A DNA stretch of 64,000 nt from Eublepharis macularius (GCF_028583425.1 NC_072801.1:57365766-57429765); one strand, 5' to 3'. Positions 23,643 to 35,392 are shown, numbered from the stretch's first letter. The notes: generated from the letters alone by a model not told the origin. A program made the numbers and translations.

Positions 23643-24544
23643 GTTGTTGAATAATAAGCTACCTTGAGTCCCAAAAGAGAAATATTTGAATTAACAAATA
23701 GACTATAAGAAAGCAAAGATTAGGAGATGAGCAATGGATTCTGGAAATGCGATTGTATGACAAAAGTACTGATGGACCTCCAGGCAACTCCCTCTCAAAA
23801 TAAAGCATCAAATTAAGAATCAAAGTCTAAGATCAAAGAAGCAAAGTGTATCTGAGCTCAACGCAGGGGTGGAATGGATGCCCTTCTATAACTTCCTCTT
23901 GCAGAGATCACACCCTTCAACCTCACCCAGGTTCCGTCTTGAGGCTTACATGACAAACTGAATGCAAAGTCCTAGCCCACCACACCTTTAAGACAAAATG
24001 TTTATATACAGGTGCTAGCAGAACTGTGAACTGCAAACTGGTCACATGGTGGAACATTTAAGCAAGACTTCTTAAAGAGACATTCATCTACCAGGATTAC
24101 ACATCGGAAGTCAAGGGTAGAAAAACAATGTTACTTGCCGCTCGTGCAGTGTGAGAAGTAACTCTTAATCCCTGTTTAGGCCATGAATGGTCCAGTCATA
24201 TTTCTGAATCAAGTATTGTTCCTCCACCCAAATCCAGCTGTCCACAGACAACGAATCTGAAGTTTCTGATCCCAAGATTGGTTAAAATGTTATTCCACAA
24301 GTTTTTTGGAATGTTTGTTCTTTATGTTACATTTCTGTCTGTTTAATCATTTTCGCAAACACCCACCTGTCTACCCAAGATAGGCACCTGATGGACATTT
24401 TCAGCAAGCTATTGCACATAAAACCTTGGTAGAATTGCATGTATAAGCATCAATGCAGATTTCCAAACTCAGATTTAGAAAAAAAAATCAACCACTGAAA
24501 ATTTGTATTCAACCACTGAAAATGTTTTCACCGTGAGCCAATCT
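23643..24544. other. No gene seen
   Basis: No exon-like structure and no repeat that I can name. Confidence 0.35.
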
Positions 24545-24702
24545 GAAATCAAAGGATCAGACCAGGTACCTGGGTCCAAGCCCTAACTCCACCATGAAGA
24601 CCGCCTCGGTCCAGTTACTATTTCTCTGCTGAACCTACTTTACAGGGTTGTTGTGAGGATGAAAATCGGAGGAGATACTGCCTAGAGCTCCTCGGAAGAA
24701 GG
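24545..24702 (+). repeat. tRNA-SINE relic
   Basis: 'tacctgggtccaagccctaa', 'ctactttacagggttgttgt', 'gaggatgaaaatcggaggag' and a tail running into the following LINE. Confidence 0.5.
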
Positions 24703-25410
24703 GTGAGAAACTGTAACTCACTCTACGCTGGGCTGCCATTGGGCCTGCTCCAGAAGTTACAACTGGCCCAGAATGCAGTGGCTCCTGTTCTGACTGAGAC
24801 GCTGTTCTGGTCACATGTAGTACCTGTCCTGCACCAGTTGCACTGGCTCCCACTGGAATTCTGGATGAGATTCAAGGTTTTGGTTCTGACCTTTAAAGCC
24901 CTAGTGGACTGGGACAGGCATACCTACGGGACCGTCTCTCACCCTATACTCCCTGGAGGCTGCTCTGTTCAGTAGACAAAAATCTACTGGTGGTCCCTGG
25001 TCCCAAGGAGGTCCGCCTTACCTCAACCAGGGACCGGGGCCTTCTCAGCCTGGTGGAACTCTCTGCCCATGACAACTCGGGCCCAGCAGGATTTACTATC
25101 ATTCTGCCAGGCCAGTAAGATGGAGATGTTCTACCAGGCCTTTAGTGATTGAGGCAAACGGGCCTCTGGCCTCCTACCGGCGGGGGGGAGGCCATGTCTC
25201 CTCCCTGGTTTTTGTTGTTTTCATCTGCTGGTTGTCAGTTGCCCCCACAGACCCAAAAGGACCATATAAGGGACTGTGCAATGGGTGCTGCTGAGGGTGG
25301 ATCTGTGAATTGTATCTGCTCTTTATGCTACAGGTTTATTTTATGTTTTTGAAACTGTGATCCACTCTAAGCTTGCTTGCAGGGAAAGCAGACTATAAAT
25401 ACAATAATAA
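24703..25410 (+). repeat. L2-like LINE 3' end with reverse-transcriptase C-terminus
   Basis: 24703-24975 reads CNSLYAGLPLGLLQKLQLAQ, then VVPVLHQLHWLPLEF, then RFKVLVLTFKALVDW; further frame-shifted words 'LLVVPGPKEVRLTSTRDRGL' follow. This is the C-terminal RT region of L2-like LINEs. The 3' end 'gcagactataaatacaataa' leads into an AATAG microsatellite. Confidence 0.7.
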
Positions 25411-25470
25411 TAGAATAGAATAGAATAGAATAGAATAGAATAGAATAGAATAGAATAGAATAGAATAGAA
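25409..25470. repeat. (AATAG)n microsatellite
   Basis: About 12 units of AATAG at the 3' tail of the preceding LINE. Confidence 0.9.
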
Positions 25471-25659
25471 AGTATGATGGACTGTAGACTTTACTACTAT
25501 TGTTGTAAGTATAATTCTGCTGGGTAGCTCCTTTGTTGTTTAATACATCACAATTGCTTATGCTCTGTTTCAGCATTTCTTCAACTCTGTATTGGATTTC
25601 TGCTGGTTTTAAATCGTTCAAATGCACATACATACACTCACACACACTCTATTACGTGT

Positions 25660-25770
25660 GTATTGAAATAGCTTTGAAATTGACTGTACTGATTCACCCT
25701 ATGTAATCCACCTTGAGTCTCAATGAGAAAGGCAGACTATAAATAACATAATTAATTAATTGATTAATTA
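25660..25770 (+). repeat. LINE 3' tail fragment
   Basis: 'tatgtaatccaccttgagtc', 'tcaatgagaaaggcagacta' and 'attaattaattgattaatta', an L2-like 3' tail. Confidence 0.5.
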
Positions 25771-26377
25771 AACTATGGTCCCTTTCACCTCTGTTAGCTT
25801 GAATACAAACAAGGAAAGAGTTTATGCACACACCCCCGAGTACATGTCATCCTCAACACTCTTCCTCCCCAGTAGAGGGCAGCATCATTCACTGCAAATC
25901 TTCCTTCCTCTGCTCTCATGCACGCCTGCAATTACCCGAGCCGATTTTCCCTGTCCTGCGGGCTTTCTGTCACAACCAAATCAAAGCCACCCACGATTTC
26001 CCTTCTCTCTCCTCTTACACCAAGTCATTACACAAGCCACAATGGAGTGGGGGCTAACACCAGCCTGCCAAATGAAGCAGGTGATACTCCTCGCCCTATA
26101 CCCAATCATTAAACCTCTGACCAAACTATGAGCTGGCCAGAAACTTCAGACCCTAAGGAGGAAGTTAGTGACAACAAAAGCAAGAAACACAAATTGCTGC
26201 AACCTTTAAAATGCCTGCCCCAGTTATTCCTGAATCTTTCTGGAAATACTCAGGATCGGAATATCAGTATATCCAAGAATATCGGATATCAATCTGGGTT
26301 TCCATATATACCTGGAAGATATTAATAAAGAATTTTTCAGGTATATTTTTCAACCCAAAAGTACCAAAGCGCACATC
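25771..26377. other. No gene seen
   Basis: Overlapping short frames at 25775-26131 share no splice sites or family motif. Nothing else recognised. Confidence 0.35.
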
Positions 26378-26710
26378 ATAGAATCATAGGGTTGGAAGGG
26401 ACCTCCAAGGTCATCTAGTCTAACCCCCTGCACAATGCAGGAAATTCACAACCACCTCCCCTCCCCACACCCTCAGTGACCCCCTACTCGATGCTCAGAA
26501 GATGGCAAAACACCTCCAGGATCCCTAGCCAAACTGGCCTGGGGGAAATTGCTTCCTGACCCCAAAGTGGCAATCGGCCTTACCCTGGGCATGTAGGAAG
26601 GGGCCACGAGAACTAAGCACTGATGTAGCCCTTCCTGCCCTCCCTCTCATCTATAGATGCCGTGCAGAGGGAGCCAATGGCAAATCACCTCTGCTCATCT
26701 CTTGCCTTGA
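26378..26710 (-). repeat. CR1 LINE 3' end
   Basis: Plus strand starts 'atagaatcatagggttggaa' and 'gggacctccaaggtcatcta', then 'gtctaaccccctgcacaatg': the inverted 3' end of CR1, with the ATTCTATG-type terminus at 26378. Confidence 0.75.
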
Positions 26711-27524
26711 AAACTGCATGAGGGGTCACCATGAATTATTATTCATACATCATACCTCATTCGTATTCATATGTCATAATTCATATCCATTATTCATTTT
26801 CATATTCATTATTCATACATTATTATTCATACTTTACCTTTAATAGCCTGTTTTGTTTTTTTAATATCAATAATTTATGATGATTGCATAATGTTTTTAT
26901 CTGTAAGCCATGTTGAGAAAGACACTGGAGAAATAGCATATGAATGCCCTAAATGTCAATTGCATTTAAGGGGGGGGAAAGCCCTGTGGTGGCAAAGCCA
27001 CAGGAAGCCGAGCAAGGAAAGTGAATGAAAGCTACATGGTGAATCAATGTCACCACTTGGAAGCAGCCCGAGTTACAGATCTCTTGCTAGTGTTCTATGG
27101 GTTGCTTTCCATTCGTCGTAGAACTTAAGCCAGGCATCAGGACTGAGAACCAGTGGAAGGAATGTTTTCTTCTTTATGCTTAGGCTATATGGGTATGGAT
27201 TTGGCCTTGAACTAGAATGTGTGTCATATTCTCGCTGACACATCTCTACTCAACATGTGCCTTTTGGCCACACGTGATAAGAGATCCATGAAGTCATTTC
27301 AAGCTACAGCCCACATAAACGTAATGCAAACCTTCACAACCCAGCAATGTAAGTAATAGTTTGTTGTTGTTGTAGCCATAGGCCATAACATAAAACAACC
27401 CAGCAATGGAAAACTGATATGCCAAATTTTCCTGGAATTCCTTTGGTGGAAAGTAAGAGACTCAGCGTGTCAACTGCATAAGGAACAAACATGAATATCA
27501 CATGAAAACAAGAAACTGCATATA
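26711..27524. other. No gene seen; TATTCAT-rich patch
   Basis: 26735-26835 is a degenerate 'attcatattcat' simple repeat; 26840-26940 has a LINE-like tail. Rest not recognised. Confidence 0.35.
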
Positions 27525-27650
27525 GTGGGTGAGATCTAACCAGCTTTTCCACTGGCAAAAAGGAGGAGGCGTTCCCATTTGGTCATCTGCAATACTATGG
27601 TGGGACCATGGGACCTGCATGGACAAAAGGCATATGGGACTAGCAGGAGG
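27525..27650 (-). repeat. Unclassified ~170-bp dispersed repeat (inverted copy)
   Basis: Minus strand has 'catgcaggtcccatggtccc', 'accaaatgggaacgcc' and 'agtggaaaagctggttagat', matching 795-965 and 40290-40455. Confidence 0.45.
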
Positions 27651-27679
27651 GTTGGGGGGCAGCACATGGGGGTGGCATC

Positions 27680-27836
27680 ATGAATGTGATGATGTCACAT
27701 CCAGGAAAAACTCAGAAACGATGGCAGTAGCTTTAGGAATCACCAGAAACTCTATGGTCAAACCATAGAGTTTCCAGATATTCCTACAGCTACTACTGTC
27801 ACTTCCTGGTGGTCCCAAGAAGTGACATCATCAAGC
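27680..27836. repeat. Large inverted repeat around a 'ctctatggtcaaaccatagag' centre
   Basis: The centre near 27750-27771 is a near-perfect hairpin. Outer arms pair 'gatgatgtcac' (about 27689) with 'gtgacatcatc' (about 27821), and 'gtagctttaggaat' with 'attcctacagctac'. Probably the inside of a MITE. Confidence 0.6.
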
Positions 27837-29050
27837 TTCAGACACCAGCAAGTTTGGTTTAATTTTTCCCCTGCTGCAGCTTGCAGTGGCAGTGAACTAC
27901 ACAAGCTCGAGGCAGGGAATCTGCTTCCCTGACTGGGGCCTAACAGTCCTAGACTAGGATCTGTAGTTAGGAGGAGAATTAGACAACATTAAGCAAAAGA
28001 AGTTGCCTGGATCTCACAGGGGAAGAGTACCATTTAAACTGGATCTCAGTCACCATCTTTCAGCCTCAATGGGATTTTACTGTATTTTAAATCTTTTTTT
28101 AAAAAAATTGGAATTGTAAGCTGCCTTGAGCCCTAGGCATCACCCACCATACAGGGCTGTTAAGAGGGTAAAGGTAATTGGTGCCAAGCTCCTTGGAGGC
28201 AAGGTGGTAGAAACATGTAATACATCGTGTTTATTCATTCAGACATCCTCCCCCCAAGGAAGGACAATTCATCAGGTTCAGCTTATTCTGACATGGAAAT
28301 GAGGTATGAGGAAGACTTCGCCAGCTATTAGCCATCTTTTTGAGGGTGGGAGATCCCCCTGGATCAGGGCATTGAAATTGTTTGTGTCACTCATGGCAGC
28401 GGCAGACCAAGATGGAAACTAGACTTTGGCATGGGCTGCTGTTTATCACTCATCGAGTAGATATTTATGAATTTGTCACATTGCCAGAGTGAGCAAAAGG
28501 AAACCCTGCTGAGGAAATCAGGACAGAGAAACAACAAATGACACAATATTCATGGAACAGCCAACAGGAAACAGAAAGCAGTGAACTAAGAAATGCCTGG
28601 CTAATGACTTTTCTATGACAAGGAGAACAGATAAACAAAAGCTCATGTCACAAGCAACAAAAGTGGGGCAGAAATAATAACATGAAATCTTCAAAAAATA
28701 AGTAGACAATAAATTTAGAACATTTTATAAAAGTCGGCCACTTAAGATTCATATTGGCAGTTCTCAAACTTTGCGAATGAGGACTATTACTCCACTTCTT
28801 GGGGACCACATGCCATAGACCGGGGCCTTGTTCAAACCTGACCTCTGGCAATGTATGTCTAGGAGACAAAGGCAAGCTGTCTCAATTGTCTCTTGCCTCA
28901 ACTGTGGCTGAGAGCAAGCTAAGCCCTTTGGAATGGATAAAGCCAATGGAATTAGGAAAGAACGAGGAGCAATCTTCCCTCTTCCCCGCTGCAGGGAAGC
29001 TCATGGTCCTCTCTCCCAACTTTTGAGTATTGTGATCCATCAGCCATGAC
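27837..29050. other. No gene seen
   Basis: A SINE/LINE tail scrap lies at 28115-28230. Nothing else recognised. Confidence 0.35.
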
Positions 29051-29449
29051 TACAGACGGGCACGAACTAAAATATGAACCAAAATTAAGCACGAACCAGG
29101 CCGGTTCATGGTTCGTAAATCACAGTTCATCAGATCCCATTTCAGACAAACCACCATGAACTTTTAGGCTGGTTCGTTTGGTTCGTTTTGTCACTGCAGA
29201 CAGCCTGGTGCCAATCAATCAGTTTCCTAGGCAACAGGGGATGGACTTCCTCCAGACCTTCTGCTGACCTGGAAGTGACCTTCTGCTGACCCAGAAGTGA
29301 TGATTTTCTGACCTGGATATGACGTTCTCACGAACGAAACAAACCGGTTTGTGAACCAGGGGCAGGTTCATGAAAGTTCATGGTTTGTGAAATTTGATGA
29401 ACCACGAACCACATGGTTCAGTTTTTTTTCCGGTTCGTGCCCATCTCTA
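29051..29449. mobile_element. hAT-like element, GGGCACGAAC family, short copy
   Basis: 399 bp. Left end TACAGACGGGCACGAAC, right end GTTCGTGCCCATCTCTA, flanked by GCCATGAC (29043-29050) and GCCGTGAC (29450-29457), an 8-bp duplication with one mismatch. The inside is rich in 'ggttcatg' and 'gttcgt' words. Confidence 0.87.
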
Positions 29450-29457
29450 GCCGTGAC

Positions 29458-30223
29458 TCAATTTGGGACTGCAATGCTCAGCTGGAAAATCACTGATCTG
29501 AGTGACAACGTTGATGATCAAGTTTTAAATCCAAGGGACTGGGTCTAAGCCATGGAATTGCACACAAAGGTCCCCTTCCATCCACATAGAGAGTCTCCTG
29601 CTCCTTGGAGTGCTTCCATCCAGGGAACACTGCGTAGTGCTTTCCCATGGTGGATTTGTTCTGCCCTGCTCTCAAACTGAAGCAGAGTTGTTTTGGGGGG
29701 TGGGGGTTTTTTTTGAGTATCCGTGTGAAGTCCTCCAATCATTCCCCTTCCATGTCCTATAGTTTCCCTGATTTGCCCTCCTGTTTCCCAAAACGGCTGT
29801 GCTCAGAACTTTACAGAAAGATCAGAGTCAAAGTTGATTTACCCTTGTGTGGATGGGCAGATAGTGTTTTTCAAACCTCTCTGCGCACATCCGACACTAT
29901 TTTTCCCACGTATCTCTTTGTGTCCACCATTCCCTTCCTCCTTGACACAGGTGGGCTTTTTGCCAGACATTTAAAAAAAGAAACTGGTTGTGGGTATATA
30001 TCTATACAGTTGAAACACTAAAACAATATACTTACTACTGATTTTTAAAAAGCCCGCAAAAGGCACTCTAGTGGTGAAGGTGTAAGGCACAAGGGGTACT
30101 TCTGAGAACACCCCCATGTAGGCTATATGTTGTTGCTAAGAATGCCTCTACATTCACAGTAGCAATGGGTTTGCGACAGAGAACTTTCCCTGTGGGGAAG
30201 CAGCCGAAATCTCCTTCCCTGAG
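29458..30223. other. No gene seen
   Basis: The 124-codon frame at 29647-30021 has no splice signals, domain or codon pattern that supports it. Confidence 0.35.
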
Positions 30224-30352
30224 TATTGTATTGTATTGTATTGTATTGTATTGTATTGTATTGTATTGTATTGTATTGTATTGTATTGTATTGTATTGTA
30301 TTGTATTGTATTGTATTGTATTATATTGTATTGTATTGTATTGTATTGTATT
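30224..30352. repeat. (TATTG)n microsatellite
   Basis: About 26 pentamer units with one interruption near 30322. Long YCIVL/YNTIQ frames on both strands come from the repeat. Confidence 0.97.
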
Positions 30353-30425
30353 GGTTTTCAGCTGTTGCAATTGTTGTGAACCTCTTCAAGATCTTAATGG
30401 AAGAGAAGCAGTATAAAAATCGAAT

Positions 30426-30500
30426 GCATGAATGAATGAATGAATGAATGAATGAATGAATGAATGAATGAATGAATGAATGAATGAATGAATGAATGAA
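30426..30500. repeat. (TGAA)n microsatellite
   Basis: About 18 units of TGAA, 75 bp after the TATTG array. Confidence 0.95.
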
Positions 30501-30804
30501 ATAAGAATCTAAACCAAGCTAATTAAAATTTAATACTGCTGGCAACATTGGTAAAATGTTAAGAAACTTGACCTCCAAAATGTTCTTTTGGACTATTTCA
30601 ATTTGGTAACTTCAAAATGTAGTCCATATGCTAATGTTCAAATTACAGCAACTATAAATGTCTGGGTATGTGATTATTTAAAGCACACTCCTTCCTTCAT
30701 AACTTATCTTTTAATCACCCATCATTCATGTTAACTCTGGCAAGGAAGTGAAAGAAGAAATTACCACTTGCAATTATATCATTATATCACAGGTATATAA
30801 CCGA
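30501..30804. other. No recognised feature
   Basis: AT-rich; nothing named. Confidence 0.35.
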
Positions 30805-31015
30805 AGGAGAGGGGCTGTGGCTTAGTGGTACAGCATGTGCTGTTCATGCAAGGAGTTGTAAAATCAATCCCCTGCTCAAGGATCAGAGGTAGGCACGTGG
30901 GGGGAAGACCCTCCTCCACCTCAGATTCCTAAACAGCTGCTGCCAATCTCAGGAGACAATTCGGAGCCAGATGGTGCAAGTTTCTGACTCGGTACAAATA
31001 TTCATTCAAAGTAGA
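30805..31015 (+). repeat. tRNA-derived SINE (ggcttagtggtacagcatgtgc type)
   Basis: 'ggctgtggcttagtggtaca' head, 'gttgtaaaatcaatcccctg' B-box-like region, and 'aaacagctgctgccaatctc' body; same family as 43589-43795. Confidence 0.65.
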
Positions 31016-31399
31016 TGCTCAGAGACTTCACACCAATGGGACTGCCCAAAATGAGTGTCTCGAAACACCGAACCCCCTTGCTTCTCAAACAAGAAAACTG
31101 CAGGAAAACAAGCGAACAAACAATTATGGGACAGCACAGTTCAAGACGAGGTCAGAATGAAACATCTTGCCATGACCAGCCCAGTGACTGACTCCTAGGG
31201 CTCACAGAAAGAGCCTGAGGAGCCCAGGCCAGGGAATCAGAGGGATCAGGGAGGGCCTGACACTGCAGCAGCACCCGCTGACCTCACTCCAGCAATGCCA
31301 GAGGCCACCCTGCCAAAGCCTGCAAGTGAGACCTTGTCACCAGCCTGAGCGATAACCACTAGGCCTCCACCAGCCAGGATGCAAACCCAAGCTGGTAGC
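31016..31399. other. No gene seen
   Basis: Rather GC-rich sequence without a delimited feature. Confidence 0.35.
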
Positions 31400-31820
31400 C
31401 CCTCAGGCTAGGCTTCCAAGTTGACCACCAGGGGCAGCCAATCGCCTGGGGGTTTGCCCACTTACTCGCCAACCACTGGCGATCAGCAGGAGGTGGCAAG
31501 CCCCACAGAGATCACCCACCACTGGCAAGCAACTCAGGAAAGCACACACTGGGTGTGCTCTCAGTGGGGCACAACGATGCCACTTCCTGAACTGACGTCG
31601 TTATGCTGACCGTGGCCATGCTCCCACACTTCGCTGGGGCTAATTTTGGCCCCAAATGGGCCAGAATTAGCTCCACACAACCATGAATGGCATGGTGACA
31701 TCACTTCCCGGAAGAGATATATCATCATGCAAGCAAAAACGGACATCCAGAAAGCACAAGGCAAGTGCCAGGTTCCCCCCCGCCCCCCGCCAGGAGGATA
31801 TAGGGACCTGACAACCCTAC
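31400..31820 (-). repeat. GC-rich dispersed repeat, gttgcc/ggcaac type
   Basis: Right end 'gggacctgacaaccctac'; inside 'ggtggcaagcccc', 'gatcacccaccactggc', 'ttttggccccaaatgggcca' and 'gtgacatcacttcccgg'. Same family as 35687-36123 and, more distantly, 161-550. Confidence 0.6.
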
Positions 31821-32810
31821 CTCAGGCCCCACTCCTACCTCACAAGAGCAGTGTCGGGGGAAGGCACATGCTGAGATAGAACAAAGGAGGCAAAGAGCCA
31901 GGCAACTGAGCACAATCCAGAATCCTGGATCCAGAACAGGGCTCTGAGAGTAGTGCTACTTCGCAAGATCTTGGCCAAGGCACAGCTCAGTCTCAGGCAC
32001 CTCAACAGCTGCCAGCACTTGCAGCTGAGCCAGATTACCTCTCGGCCTATTAGGCTGAGGCTTGAGAAGGCTGCATTGCTGGATCAACCAGTCCACTGGT
32101 CGCAAGCCCTTCATGGTTCTGGGGTGGTGCATCTCTCTGGCCAGCCTCCGTCTTCCCTCCAACAGACCTCCATTTCAGACCAGTCAAGTACCTTTCCCTA
32201 TAATTTCTTCCAGCAATAATTTTCTGCTTCGTATTCCCCCCAACCCATTCCCCCTTCCCTCCAACAGATTTAACTTTTTAAAAATTCTGAACATGATAAC
32301 TGGGGAGGGGTCAATGTTCCTCCCCTTGCAAGGATCCGATTGGCAGGGAGACAATGCCATTGCCCGGGTAGCATCAAAATGCACATATTCCCCCTTCCCT
32401 CCAACAGAGTTAATTTGGCAATAATGTGTAAGGGCTCTCTCCCCTTTGGGATCCAGTTGGTGGGACACAAATGCCATTAAGGAAAACTAGATGCTGGCAA
32501 GCCAGTGCATGCCTGCTGCTGCTGCTCAGTAAGAACCAAAATGAAGAAACATGAACTTTGTGTTGATAGGGTGTTCATTATAACTTAGTACCCTGGATCA
32601 CCATACTAGAAGCCACTTTAACAAAAAAAAAAAACAGCAATTCCAGTGTGCATTTCAATCTTACTTGTTCCATTCTGCGCACCCCTAATGACATCAATGG
32701 GATTCTTTGTAGAAAACAGAGTGAACAAATGATGTCTATTCCAGACTGAAAAGCTAGTGTAGGAGCAACTTGAAACATATATTTCATTGGCTCTCTTTCA
32801 AATTAAATTT
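31821..32810. other. No gene seen
   Basis: The motif 'attcccccttccctccaaca' occurs twice (about 32250 and 32387), so part is an old local duplication. Frames up to 120 codons overlap and lack any supporting signal. Confidence 0.35.
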
Positions 32811-33054
32811 GAGAGCCGGCATGATATAGCAGTCGGAGTATCGGACTAGGATCTGGGAGAGCCAGGTTCAAATCCCTGTTCTGCCATGGAAGCTTGCTTG
32901 GTGACCTTGGGCCAAGCCCACGCTCTTAACCTAACCTACCTCACTGGGTCATTTTTAGGATTAAATGGAGGAGAGGAGAACAATGTAACTGTAAGCCACT
33001 TTAGATCCCCATTGGGAAGAAAGGTGGGGTATAAATAAAGTAAATAGATAAGAT
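32811..33054 (+). repeat. tRNA-derived SINE, nearly full length
   Basis: 'gagccggcatgatatagcag' head, 'gagccaggttcaaatccctg' B-box, 'gtgaccttgggccaag', 'ctaacctacctcactgggtc', 'gggaagaaaggtggggtata' and A-rich tail. The hAT-like element starting at 33055 sits in its tail. Confidence 0.8.
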
Positions 33055-33492
33055 CAGGGGTCATTTCGTAGAAAAAGAGCTGGAGGAACTCATTAGCATA
33101 ACTCATTAGCATAACTCATTAGCATATGCCATGCCCCTTGACATCACCAGATATGTGTCATTAGCATAACTGATTTGCATATGCCACACCCCCTGACATC
33201 ACCTATCCTGGCTGTTTTGGACCCAATCCTGGCCATTCAGGGCCGAAATTGGGCCCAAAATGGCAAAAAGGGGCTGAAAATGGCCAAAAGGGGGCCCAAA
33301 ATGGTCAGGATCGGGCCACTGCTGAGTGGGAGAGTGATCCACCACCTGTCAGAGGGTCGTTTTGGCCCCAATCCAGGCCAAAACAGGCCCAAAATGGCCA
33401 AGAATCAGGTGGGCGGGGCCACCTGACATGTGACCTCTTTGGGGAACTGCCGGAACTGCGTTCCTGCATATTCCTCCTCAAAATGAGCCCTA
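33055..33492. mobile_element. hAT-like element, CAGGGTCATTT family, copy 2
   Basis: 438 bp. Ends CAGGGGTCATTTCGTAG and CAAAATGAGCCCTA, exact 8-bp duplication GATAAGAT on both sides (33047-33054 and 33493-33500). Inside matches 18113-18567. Contains a small tandem duplication of 'cataactcattag'. Confidence 0.92.
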
Positions 33493-33500
33493 GATAAGAT

Positions 33501-34325
33501 ATATTTTTAAAATTATTTGACACATATTTAGTCAACTGTTGTTTGAAAGAGGAACCAGATTAGCAGGAAGTCTATAACAGAAAAAGCATGTTCCGATTCT
33601 AAAATGAATAGTAACAGGGTTCAAACTACCCAGAAAACCCTTTTTGAAGCTTTTTGGGGTTAAGTACAACAGGGAATGTTGCATATTCTTGAACTTGGTA
33701 AAGAAAAGGGGAATTTTGAGCTTACGCACAAAGCCTTGTCCTTCCTAGGAGAAGCAGGGCCATCTCTCTTCTAGGGATCTCTTTTCTTCCCAACAGCAAA
33801 TAGGCTTCTCACAACTTAACAGAATGAAAAATTAAATGTGGATAGAGTCTAGAACAGTAATGAGGGACATTCCCAGTTACCTGTCTAATGAATCTCCCAG
33901 CAATTACTTTAGCGGGGTTCACAAGATTGCCCTACTTCTGTTTGGAAGAACAGGAATTCACTGGTAAGTGTAAATTTCCCTTTCATTTCCCCAACATCAG
34001 TAAGGTCAGCTGTGATCCAGCTTCCGCATCTGCCAAAGAGAGTACTTTTATTTCCCATTATAATACTGTATACACATGTAATTGTGGTTTGAGGAAGGAG
34101 GCTTAATCAGAAGGCTGCCAGGCTGAGGAAAAATGCTACACGTGCAGCATAAAGGCAAGTCACCAAAATCTTTGAAAAAGATCTATGGAGCTGGTGCCAG
34201 ACTGAATAGTGTACAGCTCAATGGTGGTAATGCATGTCATTCTATGCAGAGCTCCAGACATGATGATGGCTGGAGTGAATCAGGACATGGAGGTAAGCCT
34301 TCCAGAGGTCTATTGAAATCAGGTT
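33501..34325. other. No gene seen
   Basis: No exon structure or named repeat. Confidence 0.35.
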
Positions 34326-34555
34326 AGGGTTGCCAACTCCAGGTATAGAAATTCCCAGAGATTTGGGGGGCAGAGCCTGAGGAGTGAAAGGTGTAAGGAG
34401 GGAAGGGAGCTCAGAAAGGTAAAATGCCATAGAATCCACCCTCCAAAGCATCCATTTTCCCCAAGAAAACTGATGTCTCTCATCTGAAGATCAGTTGTAT
34501 TTCTGGGAGATATCCAACTGCCCCCCTCCCCCCCCCCCCCCGGTTGACAACTCTA
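34326..34555 (+). mobile_element. ~215-bp repeat with AGGGTTGCCA ends (copy 1)
   Basis: Starts AGGGTTGCCAACTCCAGG; inside 'gagatttggggggcagagcc', 'atagaatccaccctccaaag', 'gaagatcagttgtatttctgg'-like words; ends in 'ggttgacaactcta'. Five copies in the window have the same layout. Likely a non-autonomous DNA transposon. Confidence 0.7.
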
Positions 34556-34853
34556 ACTCATGTAGTTTTCTGAAGTGCTGTCATAACCGACTAGGAGGTT
34601 TCATTTGAGGTTTCTAGAATAGAGGGTTCTAGGATGGAAAATAAGTTCTATGGTCCTTATGTGCAAAAGATGTTACATTGTAGGGTTCAGATTATGCTTC
34701 CCACTGAATCTGAATTTTGAATAGATGGAAAATTCATCACAAAGAACCTGTGCATGGTTAGTAGTAATAATAACTGTGCATATACCCCACTCTCCCAGAC
34801 AGATTAGTGCCCCACTCAGCACAGTGAATGAAGTCAGTGTTATTATCCCCACA

Positions 34854-35392
34854 TAGGGTTGCCAGGTGTCCAGTATTCACCAGACAGTCCAGTATTTTAG
34901 AGGACTGTCCGGGGAAAATGCTCTCCAAATACCTGGCCAGCCCGCCTTCCTCGCCTCCTGAGGCTGCACAGTGCCACTGGGGAGTGGCACTGTGCCTGGA
35001 TGCCCAGTCTCCTGCATAGCTCTGGCGGGCATGGCCAACCCACCCGCTCAGCCTCCTGTAGCTGTGCAGTACCACCCAGGAGTGGCCAGCCAGAACACCT
35101 AACCTCCTGCAGCTGTGCAGCACTGGCAGAAATGGCCAGCCTTCCCACTCAGCCTCCTGCAGCTCTGTGACACCAGTAGGAGTGGCCAGACTGCCCTCCA
35201 GGCCTCCTATGGTTGCATGGCACCTCTTGCGAGTCCACAACCCGCCTAGAAGTGGGTCAGCGCAATGACTTCATTTCCAGTAGTGATGTCCTTGGGCCGG
35301 GGTTGGAGCATGCATGAATTTTAAAAAACATAAGTGCCTCCCCATATCTCCCTGTGATCTGTTATTATTTTGGACCCCATCTGGCAACCCTA
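34854..35392. repeat. GC-rich dispersed repeat, TAGGGTTGCCA type, with internal tandem units
   Basis: Ends TAGGGTTGCCAGGTGTCC and CCATCTGGCAACCCTA, inverted. The inside has four degenerate ~60-bp units 'cctcctgcagctgtgcag' plus 'aggagtggccagcc'. The 160-codon minus-strand frame is translation of these units. Confidence 0.65.

Noticed and set aside
25775-26131. 118-codon frame as a gene candidate
   Set aside because: Three overlapping frames of similar length in the same stretch; no domain, no splice signals.
30068-30435. Long repetitive reading frames on both strands (YCIVL / YNTIQ)
   Set aside because: They are translations of the TATTG pentamer, which has no stop in several frames; no gene.
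30224-30500. CRISPR-like array
   Set aside because: Pure short tandem repeats without spacers in a vertebrate genome.
32811-33054. Possible tRNA genes from B-box sequences in the SINEs
   Set aside because: No cloverleaf can be completed; A and B boxes are followed by the shared SINE body.
34758-35240. 160-codon minus-strand frame
   Set aside because: Translation of the internal tandem units of the 34854-35392 repeat.
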